From: Gammaproteobacteria bacterium
GTDB lineage: Bacteria > Pseudomonadota > Gammaproteobacteria > SZUA-152
Assembly: GCA_003229995.1 (NCBI GenBank)
Contig: QIGJ01000013.1
Coordinates: 1-6,677 of the forward strand
DNA: 6,677 nt
Reading direction: 5' to 3'
Part shown: one piece after another, positions 1-5,515 of the stretch
Position numbering within the stretch: position 1 is the first letter of the stretch
Layout: each line of letters opens with the position of its first letter
Program-made: the position numbers and the translations under genes
The notes under the pieces: generated by a model
Told to the model about the DNA's origin: nothing
The model's input: only the letters and a program-made list of their open reading frames with translations
The model's database searches: none

Positions 1-1024
1 GATTGTACTCCCAGATCGGAAGCGGACCAGGACAAGGGGATGAACCATCGTTGGGCTGCCCCTGAAATACGACAAGATTACCACTGTTCGGGTCGATGGT
101 TTGCAACGGACCTGAGCCATGCTGTCCAAGCTTGGTTGGAGCATCTCTTAACCGGGTCACTACCCGTTCATCATCGAGCTTATAGAATCGCCGTGATTCA
201 TCAACGTTTGGTGTTGGGTCCGGAATCGTACCGCCTGCACTATAATTGTATCCACCGCCGAAAAGCATCACACCGTAGCTTGGGTTGTATTCACTAAAGT
301 GAGAAATTGCACCGAATGGCGCATCAGTCAAGACAACGGGCTCCTCCCACTGGCCAGATTTCGGGTTGTACAGAGCATACTCAGAGTCACGAAGTCCGTC
401 GAAAAAAACCAGCCTGTCGAGCTCTGGGAAATAGTCAATGGCGCTGAACTGCCCGGCTTGTATAGGTGCGTCAGGTAGTCGTTGCCACGTACCCGTAACC
501 AGGTTCATCGTCCACACGTTGTTGGCCACCCCAATCCGCGACCAGTAGTATTGTCGGCGACTAACATCGAGAGCACCATTATCATAACCATGGGCTCCAA
601 CCCCAAATGGGGGAAGATCTAAAATCGTCCAACTGTTCGTCTCTTCCGAGTATTTGACAAACCCCTGATCCCACCGCTTATAAGGTCTCCGCGTACCCAT
701 GATGTAAACCTCTTGGTCGACTGGATCCCACAAAGCCTCATCAGTGAATTCGAGAATATTACCAAGGTAGCTCCTCTGCGGTACAAGACACCCTTCGGAG
801 TTGTGGTTCTCCTGTGGATTATTTTTATCGCACGCCTCGGGGTGCCTCTTAGGTAAGATAGGTATCATCGCATCACATGTCGACACAGAACCCTCTATTT
901 TTAGCTCAACAAAAGTACCTGCCTTGACTGTCGCAGCGAGCTCACTCAAAACGCTAGCAGACCCAAGCACAGGAACTGCCATCAACAACACACTCAATCC
1001 AAGCGTTCCTAATCGTATCATCAT
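1..1024 (-). CDS. Secreted kelch-type beta-propeller protein, 3' end beyond the window
   Basis: An uninterrupted minus-strand frame of 341 codons with no stop before the left edge, so the C-terminus is missing. The chosen ATG follows AGGAG with 5-nt spacing. Residues 1-23 form a typical Sec signal peptide: MMIR, a hydrophobic core, then a likely cut after GSA. The rest shows degenerate kelch-like blades. Hydrophobic strands ending in glycine occur at about 106-110 (VYIMG), 206-210 (VFFDG), 253-258 (MLFGGG) and 318-322 (VVFQG). They alternate with Trp-containing or Tyr-containing segments, and three of those end in LxDAP (183-187, 232-236, 292-296). Cysteines at 50, 65, 79 and 331 could form disulfides after export. 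Known for the fold: kelch propellers include galactose-oxidase-like enzymes, sugar epimerases and binding proteins. The active site cannot be judged without the C-terminus, so no function is assigned. An in-frame upstream ATG at 1078 is an alternative start. Confidence 0.8.
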   Translation of the reverse strand, partial: MMIRLGTLGLSVLLMAVPVLGSASVLSELAATVKAGTFVELKIEGSVSTCDAMIPILPKRHPEACDKNNPQENHNSEGCLVPQRSYLGNILEFTDEALWDPVDQEVYIMGTRRPYKRWDQGFVKYSEETNSWTILDLPPFGVGAHGYDNGALDVSRRQYYWSRIGVANNVWTMNLVTGTWQRLPDAPIQAGQFSAIDYFPELDRLVFFDGLRDSEYALYNPKSGQWEEPVVLTDAPFGAISHFSEYNPSYGVMLFGGGYNYSAGGTIPDPTPNVDESRRFYKLDDERVVTRLRDAPTKLGQHGSGPLQTIDPNSGNLVVFQGQPNDGSSPCPGPLPIWEYN

Positions 1025-1029
1025 TCGTT

Positions 1030-1034
1030 CTCCT
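1030..1034 (-). promoter_or_regulatory. Ribosome binding site choosing the kelch-gene start
   Basis: AGGAG on the minus strand lies 5 nt before the ATG at 1024 and supports the start directly before the signal peptide. A competing GAGG (1087-1090) lies 8 nt before the in-frame ATG at 1078, which would add 18 mostly polar residues (MKTNTGMHMTPVIKSGER) to the signal-peptide n-region. The 1024 start gives the more usual short, basic n-region. Confidence 0.6.
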
Positions 1035-1146
1035 GACTTTATTACTGGAGTCATGTGCATGCCAGTGTTCGTCTTCATTCATTTATCCTCAACGGAAAAT
1101 ATATTCTCAAGGTTTTATTCAAAGCCATTAGCACACACTCAATCAG

Positions 1147-1326
1147 CTATACTGTTGGAATCGCCGGGCATGCGTAACGCATTAGATTGAACATGAGGTA
1201 GTCGCTGGTGTTGGCATTTTGATCACCCAATAACGGAGCCCAAAGTGTTTTACCAAAAAATCTCACAATACTTTTGGCTTTCATTGGATATCTCTGCGAG
1301 CACACGTTCAATGAAAAAAATGTCAT
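1147..1326 (-). CDS. Possible small protein or gene remnant, 59 aa
   Basis: An ATG-to-TAG frame of 59 codons, with GAGG 10 nt before the ATG (long but usable spacing). The composition is protein-like: a basic, hydrophobic stretch (KAKSIVRFFGKTLWAPLLGD, residues 16-35) is followed by a more polar segment and a C-terminus rich in Met, Tyr, Pro and Cys. I recognise no family. A different minus-strand frame is open from about 1489 to the TAA at 1250-1252, and losing one T from the T6 tract (1255-1260) would join it to this frame, so this could be the tail of a decayed gene. It could also be chance, because the frame is short and the region AT-rich. It does not look exported. Confidence 0.2.
   Translation of the reverse strand: MTFFSLNVCSQRYPMKAKSIVRFFGKTLWAPLLGDQNANTSDYLMFNLMRYACPAIPTV
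1170..1182. repeat. Short perfect inverted repeat
   Basis: ATGCGT-A-ACGCAT is a perfect 6+1+6 inverted repeat about 145 bp upstream of the kelch start. It could be an operator half-site pair, but it also lies inside the doubtful 59-codon frame, and a palindrome of this size can arise by chance. No regulator can be named. Confidence 0.3.
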
Positions 1327-1489
1327 CGCTTAAGAACCTCAACATTTTGTTAGCTTGCAAAACAAAAATAACACACCATGTGCGTGCAACATCCAACTCC
1401 AGGTATCGAAAAATTAACGGGTGTATTGTGTGAACAAGATCACTTTTGAATCCTGGACTCCTGACGGCGAGCCAGAAACGAGAACATAG

Positions 1490-1501
1490 TCACAATTGTG
1501 A
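1490..1501. repeat. 12-bp perfect palindrome TCACAATTGTGA
   Basis: A perfect 12-bp palindrome about 80 bp past the stop of the beta-helix gene. It contains the TGTGA and TCACA half-site words used by CRP-family sites, but they are in inverted order and too close together to be a standard CRP site (TGTGA-N6-TCACA). It may be a binding site for another dimeric regulator, or chance. Confidence 0.3.
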
Positions 1502-1581
1502 AACAGCCTCTCCGTGGCTCTTTCTTTCCCATCCAGAATCAAAAATTGAAGGTGTTAAATATGTTGCCCAACGATCACTTT

Positions 1582-2994
1582 TTAGCGATCTTCGATCCGC
1601 CCTTGCTTAACAGGCATGTTTGGGAACAGCGGTTTTTGTGTAAGCTCGGGAAACCATGCAGCCTCGCCACTTTCTCCCTCGTAAGCACCACGATATGTAC
1701 CTGAGCGCGGAGTACCATCAAAATCCCGATTCCAATCTTCAAAGCGCATAAATGGCGACATGTCAATCGGTAACCCTCTCAACTTTACAGATTTGGGAAA
1801 AAGATCCAGTTCCCCCAGCTCATCCTGCGGCCCCCCTAGTAACGATGAAGCCGAACGATAGGTTCCCGCAAAATTATCCTGTTTTTGCACAGAAGAACTC
1901 AGTCGTAATGGCGTAGAAGCAAACACTGCATTTGCAACTACCCGTTGCACAGAACCTGATGTAACACCGTGATACACCCTGATACCGGTATTCCGTGCCA
2001 CAATGGTGTTTTGGAAAATATCGATTCGCCGGGGTTTATCGTTATGTTTCTGCACGTTTAACGCAGAACCGACATCATTGACCAGCAGGTTATTGTAAAA
2101 AGCAATATGCCCTTCACCCTGGAACAGGGCTTCGCTGGGATTCTGGTAAAAGAAATTGCCATACACCAGATATTGATCATCCTGCCCCTCTCCTCGCAGA
2201 GGCCAATGCCCCAGTAAGACGTTGGGGCGAGCCCACCGGTCATTCATGGCTGCATTTTCAGCTTTGCTGAACACGTTGTGACGAATGATGGTTGTATTTT
2301 GCCCCTTCGGCAATCCAACGCCTTGGGAACGTGGCTTCTGGTGTTTGATCTGTAGGTTATAACCCAACGTGTGTAACACCACATTACCCTCGATCAATCC
2401 CGCCACAAACGGGTCAGCCCCATTGGAATTCCCCAGATACATTCCAGTACCTGCACCAACAATCAGGTTTTTGCGGATAATCCAGTTCCAGGCAGGGCCA
2501 CGCGTGGCAATTCCTACCGTTAATTGGCTGCCACCATAGCGAAGGATTTTGAGGCTTTCGATGGTAATGTGGTGGGTGATGCCGCGCGCATTGACGGCGT
2601 CAATATCAGCTATTCCCATACCATCCAGTTTCAAGTTTCGAATAATGACATAACTCGAATCTTTGATTTGTATGGTGTTTCTGGATTTATTCTGGCTACC
2701 AAGAAAAACGGCAGGAAACCCTTCCCCGGGCCCGGTGATAATAATAGGCGCTCCAGCTCGTCCATGCAGACGGGTTATCGATAATCCGTCTTCGTAGGTT
2801 CCGGAACGCAACGAGAGGGTATCTCCCGGCTTAAGCAGACCTAACATTGAGCGGTAGGTTGCAGGGTCAGCAGAAAAAGTTTGCGCCTGCGTTCCATACC
2901 ATGGAAAGAGTAACACCAATATGACCAATAGCAGCCACAAGCTCTTCGTTCCGTCCCCTTCAAAACAATCTATACTGAATATCCGCATTTTCAT
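1582..2994 (-). CDS. Secreted right-handed parallel beta-helix protein
   Basis: A 470-residue exported protein. After a 19-residue N-terminal stretch, residues 20-33 are strongly hydrophobic, and TQA at 35-37 is a likely signal peptidase I site. The mature part opens with a PGDTLSLRSGTYEDGL segment (56-71) and an APIIITGPG segment (82-90), the usual entry into pectate-lyase-like beta-helices. Rungs with the pattern hydrophobic-x-hydrophobic-x-x-N follow at about 107-125, 141-153, 170-188, 199-217, 233-247, 274-291, 296-314 and 323-341. The C-terminus carries DWNRDFDGTPRSGTYRGAYEG-like sequence (about 420-440), a common ending in these proteins. Relatives include polysaccharide lyases, C5-epimerases and domains of unknown function. 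I cannot identify catalytic residues, so a polysaccharide-active role is only an inference. The frame opens further to a TTG at 3024, but that codon lacks a usable ribosome site. ATG 2994 has GGAG 11 nt upstream, and ATG 2988 is another option. Confidence 0.85.
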   Translation of the reverse strand: MKMRIFSIDCFEGDGTKSLWLLLVILVLLFPWYGTQAQTFSADPATYRSMLGLLKPGDTLSLRSGTYEDGLSITRLHGRAGAPIIITGPGEGFPAVFLGSQNKSRNTIQIKDSSYVIIRNLKLDGMGIADIDAVNARGITHHITIESLKILRYGGSQLTVGIATRGPAWNWIIRKNLIVGAGTGMYLGNSNGADPFVAGLIEGNVVLHTLGYNLQIKHQKPRSQGVGLPKGQNTTIIRHNVFSKAENAAMNDRWARPNVLLGHWPLRGEGQDDQYLVYGNFFYQNPSEALFQGEGHIAFYNNLLVNDVGSALNVQKHNDKPRRIDIFQNTIVARNTGIRVYHGVTSGSVQRVVANAVFASTPLRLSSSVQKQDNFAGTYRSASSLLGGPQDELGELDLFPKSVKLRGLPIDMSPFMRFEDWNRDFDGTPRSGTYRGAYEGESGEAAWFPELTQKPLFPNMPVKQGRIEDR

Positions 2995-3128
2995 TAGCAA
3001 GTCCGCTCCGGTGTAATGTGCCAAACTCCATGCGCATCATAACGGTCAGACCTCGGATGGCCTACTCAACTCCAAATTCCTGTATAAATATCCGGCAATG
3101 ACCAAAGCGCAGCGTTTTTAGTGTTTTT

Positions 3129-3152
3129 CTCTGCGTCTCTGTGGGCTCTGCG
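3129..3152. repeat. Three near-identical heptamers CTCTGYG
   Basis: CTCTGCG (3129-3135), CTCTGTG (3137-3143) and CTCTGCG (3146-3152) form a short imperfect tandem array, 8 and 9 bp apart. From memory, similar runs of CTCTG-type words recur between genes in various environmental bacterial genomes; that was not checked here. The array may be one copy of a dispersed intergenic repeat. Confidence 0.55.
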
Positions 3153-3160
3153 TTCATAAT

Positions 3161-3192
3161 ACGCCATTTATCAGCACCACTAAACGCCATTT
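3161..3192. repeat. 9-bp direct repeat ACGCCATTT
   Basis: ACGCCATTT occurs at 3161-3169 and again at 3184-3192, 23 bp from start to start (about two helical turns), just beside the CTCTGYG array. The spacing would suit two protein contacts on one DNA face, or this may be residue of a small duplication. Confidence 0.4.
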
Positions 3193-3220
3193 TTCCATGC
3201 ACGGGAACGTTTGTCCGGGG

Positions 3221-3234
3221 AGAGGGAAACCTCT
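3221..3234. other. Small hairpin with GAAA loop
   Basis: AGAGG-GAAA-CCTCT can fold as a 5-bp stem with a GNRA tetraloop when read on the plus strand. On the minus strand it falls about 90 nt past the murJ stop, but without a following T run, so it is not a classical terminator. It may be mRNA 3'-end structure or chance. Confidence 0.25.
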
Positions 3235-3325
3235 GTATTCAGGCTAAAAACATGCTGGAATGACTGTTTTTTCAGTAACTTAGGATCATGCAATAAACCG
3301 AAATCTCAATCGCCACGGGTGATTA

Positions 3326-4888
3326 TCACTGAACTCGCCCCATCAGCTCCCGCACCTTTATCCCCATCACCAACAAAGCTCCCCAATAAACGCCTCCTCC
3401 AACACCAATCCACAGCACCAACTCCCCAACCCGCTGCCACAAACCCCATTGCAGCCAGTCCGACAAATCCCCTGCCCCCCAAATCAGCACAGCAGCCATC
3501 AACAAACTGGCTATCAGCACACGCACGGCCAGCAGTCCCCAGCCCGGTAACACTTGCAATACACCTTCTTTCCGTAAACCGCGAAACAACAAACCCGCAT
3601 TGATAAACGCTGAGCAGGCAGTGGCCAGCGCGAGACCACTGTGCGGACCTTCAATATCAAACATCACCATGGGTACTACAAAAACAACATTGAGCCCCAT
3701 ATTGATCACCATGGCGATGATGCCAATACGCACCGGGGTTTTGATGTTCTGCCGGGCGTAATAACCAGGGGCGAGCACTTTCACGCCAATAAATCCCAAC
3801 AGACCCAGCGAGTAGGCCATGAGGCTGAGACGCGCCATATCCACATCCTGAATATCGAAAGCGCCGTAGTGAAACAACGTGGTGAGTATGGGGCCGGACA
3901 AGACAAACAGACCTACTGTTGCGGGTGCGCCAACCACCAGCACCCAACGCAGCGCCCAATCAAGAGTGCGGGAAAAAGCGGCCGGATCAGATTCAGCATG
4001 TTTTTGCGACAGGCTGGGCAAAATCACTGTGGCCAGTGCGATGCCAAACACACCCAGCGGAAATTCCACCAATCGGTCAGAGTAGTACAGCCACGACACA
4101 CTGCCGGCCACCAGAAACGAGGCAATAATGGTGTCGAACAGCAAATTGATCTGCGTGATAGAAGAACCAAAAATTGCGGGTAGCATGAGCTTGCCGATAC
4201 GCCGCACACCTTCGTCACGCACACCCCATTTGGGCCACATTAACAGACCCAAGCGTTTCAGAAAGGGCAGTTGAAACAACAATTGCACAATACCGGCAAT
4301 GAACACACCCCAGGCTAATGCCACCACTGGTTTTTCAAAATGAGGGGCTGCCCAAATAACAACACCAATAAGCACCACATTGAGAAACACTGGCGTAAAT
4401 GCCGGTACGGCAAACCGGCCAAAGGCATTAAGAATACTGCCTGCTAACGCCACCATCGAAATAAACAACAGATAGGGAAAAGTGATACGCAGCATTTCTG
4501 CGGTGAGGTCAAAACGCGCTGGCTCATCGATGAAACCCGGGGCAAACAACATCACCAATGCCGGAGAAGCCATCGCCGCCAATACCGTGAGCACAAATAA
4601 AATGCCGCCCAGCGTCCCGGCGACATTTTGCACCAGATTACGCACCTCGGCCTCACTGCGCTGCGTTTTGTATTCCGTGAGCACCGGTACAAAAGCCTGG
4701 GCGAAAGCACCTTCAGCAAACAGGCGGCGTAGAAAATTAGGAATCTTAAATGCGACAAAAAAGGCATCAGTCGCACCACCCGCACCGAGAAACTGGGCAA
4801 ACACCACGTCGCGCACCAAGCCCAGCACCCGTGACAGGGTGGTCATGGCGCTGACGATTCCCGTGGACTTCAGCAGACCGCGGCTCAT
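3326..4888 (-). CDS. murJ: Lipid II flippase MurJ (MviN)
   Basis: A 520-residue polytopic inner-membrane protein of the MOP exporter superfamily. It moves the peptidoglycan precursor lipid II from the cytoplasmic to the periplasmic face of the membrane. The sequence is full length for the family and hydrophobic throughout, consistent with 14 membrane spans. The N-terminus (LSRVLGLVRDVVFAQFLGAG, residues 18-37) is a MurJ hallmark. The functionally important residues known in E. coli are present with a +2 shift: Arg20, Arg26, Asp41, Arg54, Glu59 and Arg272 (in the YYSDRLVEFPLG segment). The ATG at 4888 matches the usual start of the family, although no strong ribosome site precedes it. The gene diverges from rpsT. 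In many gammaproteobacteria ribF and ileS follow murJ, but here the next gene is an exported beta-helix protein. No frameshift or missing key residue is seen. Confidence 0.97.
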   Translation of the reverse strand: MSRGLLKSTGIVSAMTTLSRVLGLVRDVVFAQFLGAGGATDAFFVAFKIPNFLRRLFAEGAFAQAFVPVLTEYKTQRSEAEVRNLVQNVAGTLGGILFVLTVLAAMASPALVMLFAPGFIDEPARFDLTAEMLRITFPYLLFISMVALAGSILNAFGRFAVPAFTPVFLNVVLIGVVIWAAPHFEKPVVALAWGVFIAGIVQLLFQLPFLKRLGLLMWPKWGVRDEGVRRIGKLMLPAIFGSSITQINLLFDTIIASFLVAGSVSWLYYSDRLVEFPLGVFGIALATVILPSLSQKHAESDPAAFSRTLDWALRWVLVVGAPATVGLFVLSGPILTTLFHYGAFDIQDVDMARLSLMAYSLGLLGFIGVKVLAPGYYARQNIKTPVRIGIIAMVINMGLNVVFVVPMVMFDIEGPHSGLALATACSAFINAGLLFRGLRKEGVLQVLPGWGLLAVRVLIASLLMAAVLIWGAGDLSDWLQWGLWQRVGELVLWIGVGGGVYWGALLVMGIKVRELMGRVQ

Positions 4889-5014
4889 GAGGCAGACGTA
4901 TTCAAGGGCGTAGTTCTTGTTGGTTTTTTACAATAGAGGAAAGCCCTATCTTACCTGTCCTGGCCTTCAGCCCAAAATACGCCTTTACTTTGCCGGTTCA
5001 GCGGTTACAAATAG

Positions 5015-5043
5015 TTGACAAACGGCACATAAAACCGCATATT
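5015..5043 (+). promoter_or_regulatory. Sigma70 promoter of rpsT
   Basis: A perfect -35 TTGACA (5015-5020), a 17-bp spacer and -10 CATATT (5038-5043, 4 of 6 consensus) face rpsT. The next bases, GTGCGCCC, are GC-rich like the discriminators of growth-rate and stringently controlled ribosomal promoters. Transcription would start near 5050, leaving a leader of about 75 nt. Confidence 0.7.
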
Positions 5044-5072
5044 GTGCGCCCTCTTCAGTGTCTGCTTCGCGC

Positions 5073-5082
5073 CCGGTACCGG
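5073..5082 (+). promoter_or_regulatory. Palindrome in the rpsT leader
   Basis: CCGGTACCGG is a perfect 10-bp palindrome in the predicted 5' leader of rpsT. A hairpin with only two central bases is strained, so it would fold with a shorter stem or pair intermolecularly. S20 represses its own translation in E. coli, so leader structure could matter, but I cannot show that this element takes part. Confidence 0.25.
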
Positions 5083-5115
5083 AACACGAATCAACCGCTC
5101 GAACAACGAACAAAT

Positions 5116-5119
5116 GGAG
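5116..5119 (+). promoter_or_regulatory. Ribosome binding site setting the TTG start of rpsT
   Basis: GGAG lies 7 nt before TTG 5127-5129. The TTG is followed by codons for ANSAQARKRA, the standard S20 N-terminus. This shows that the longer ATG-initiated frame beginning at 5058 is not the real start. Confidence 0.85.
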
Positions 5120-5126
5120 TAAGACT

Positions 5127-5387
5127 TTGGCCAATTCAGCACAAGCCAGAAAACGCGCCCGCCAAGCGGAAAAGAGTCGTCAGCTTAATGCTGGCCAACG
5201 CGCAGCCTTCCGCACCGCTGTGAAAAAAGTGGTTTACGCTATCGATGCTGGTGAAAGGGACAAGGCCGAAGCCTTGTACAAAGATGCCGTACCGGTTATT
5301 GATCGTGCTACTGGCAAAGGTCTGATCAGCACTAACAAAGGTGCTCGCCATAAAAGTCGCTTGAATACCCGCATTCGCGCGCTGTAA
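5127..5387 (+). CDS. rpsT: 30S ribosomal protein S20
   Basis: An 86-residue basic protein that binds 16S rRNA early in assembly of the small subunit. The start is TTG, decoded as Met, followed by ANSAQARKRARQAEKSR. The family's helical, Lys/Arg-rich pattern runs throughout: the AFRTAVKKVVYAI region (about 27-39), a DKAEALYKDA region (about 45-54), and the ISTNKGARHKSRLNTRI signature near the C-terminus (about 67-83). The length matches E. coli S20 (87 codons). E. coli rpsT also begins with UUG, and this weak start is tied to autogenous translational control; conservation of the start here suggests the same control, as an inference. The gene is monocistronic: it has its own promoter upstream and a strong terminator 17 bp after the stop. 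It diverges from murJ and converges on proB. Confidence 0.97.
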   Translation: MANSAQARKRARQAEKSRQLNAGQRAAFRTAVKKVVYAIDAGERDKAEALYKDAVPVIDRATGKGLISTNKGARHKSRLNTRIRAL

Positions 5388-5404
5388 ACACATTTGTAAA
5401 ATAC

Positions 5405-5435
5405 AAAAAAGCTGACCTTTGGGTCGGCTTTTTTT
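5405..5435 (+). terminator. Rho-independent terminator, probably bidirectional
   Basis: Stem GCTGACC (5411-5417), loop TTTG and stem GGTCGGC (5422-5428, one G-T pair) are followed by seven T. Six A precede the stem, so the minus-strand transcript would also end in a hairpin plus T6. It terminates rpsT and could terminate proB, whose stop is about 80 bp away. Confidence 0.9.
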
Positions 5436-5515
5436 GTGTCTGTGATAACACTTCCTGAATACGCCAAAAACCACGGGGCTCTGGCCTGTGCCGGACATTA
5501 TTCAACACAGCGCCA

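Larger units (their letters stand above)
1079..1581. other. Long intergenic stretch with no firm gene
   Basis: This roughly 500-bp gap separates the stop of the beta-helix gene from the kelch gene, both on the minus strand. It looks more AT-rich than the flanking genes, with A runs at 1255-1260 and 1314-1320. I see no tRNA, rRNA, transposase fragment or strong rho-independent terminator. It contains two short perfect inverted repeats and two minus-strand open frames with protein-like composition (entered separately or discussed as a finding). A promoter for the kelch gene should lie here, but no -35/-10 pair is convincing: a TATATT at about 1100 has no good -35 partner. Confidence 0.6.
2995..3325. 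other. Intergenic stretch between murJ and the beta-helix gene
   Basis: About 330 bp without a gene. It holds the three CTCTGYG heptamers, a 9-bp direct repeat and a small GAAA-loop hairpin listed separately. The minus-strand side nearest the beta-helix gene includes TATACA (about 3081-3086) as a possible -10, but no -35 at normal spacing. I see no rho-independent terminator after murJ. A 26-codon frame starting at ATG 3040 on the minus strand has no ribosome site and is not called. Confidence 0.6.

Noticed and set aside
801..1190. 129-codon plus-strand frame
   Set aside because: It overlaps the opposite-strand kelch gene with its ribosome site and signal peptide. Its own sequence shows no recognisable domain.
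1245..1433. 62-codon plus-strand frame in the intergenic gap
   Set aside because: It has no good ribosome site and no recognisable feature; the composition is that of AT-rich DNA. The minus-strand frames there look at least as protein-like.
1490..1501. CRP binding site
   Set aside because: The half-sites are in inverted order and separated by 2 bp rather than TGTGA-N6-TCACA.
2963..3040. 26-codon minus-strand leader peptide upstream of the beta-helix gene
   Set aside because: There is no ribosome site and no codon run typical of an attenuator, and it overlaps the beta-helix start in another frame.
3221..3234. GAAA-loop hairpin as the murJ terminator
   Set aside because: The stem is only 5 bp and no T run follows on the minus strand, so it is kept only as a structure.
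3211..3603. Plus-strand Pro/Ser/Ala-rich open frame
   Set aside because: It mostly lies antisense to the C-terminal part of murJ, and its low-complexity composition is what antisense of Leu/Gly-rich membrane coding gives. It has no ribosome site.
3641..4183. 180-codon His-rich plus-strand frame
   Set aside because: It is entirely antisense to murJ, which is certain from its conserved residues. The His/Gln-rich composition is a by-product of the opposite strand.
5058..5126. N-terminal extension of rpsT from ATG 5058
   Set aside because: The 23 added residues are not part of S20. The family start coincides with TTG 5127 and its GGAG, and ATG 5058 has no ribosome site.
5136..5498. 120-codon minus-strand frame across rpsT and its terminator
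   Set aside because: It is antisense to rpsT and reads through the terminator hairpin, so it is a shadow frame.
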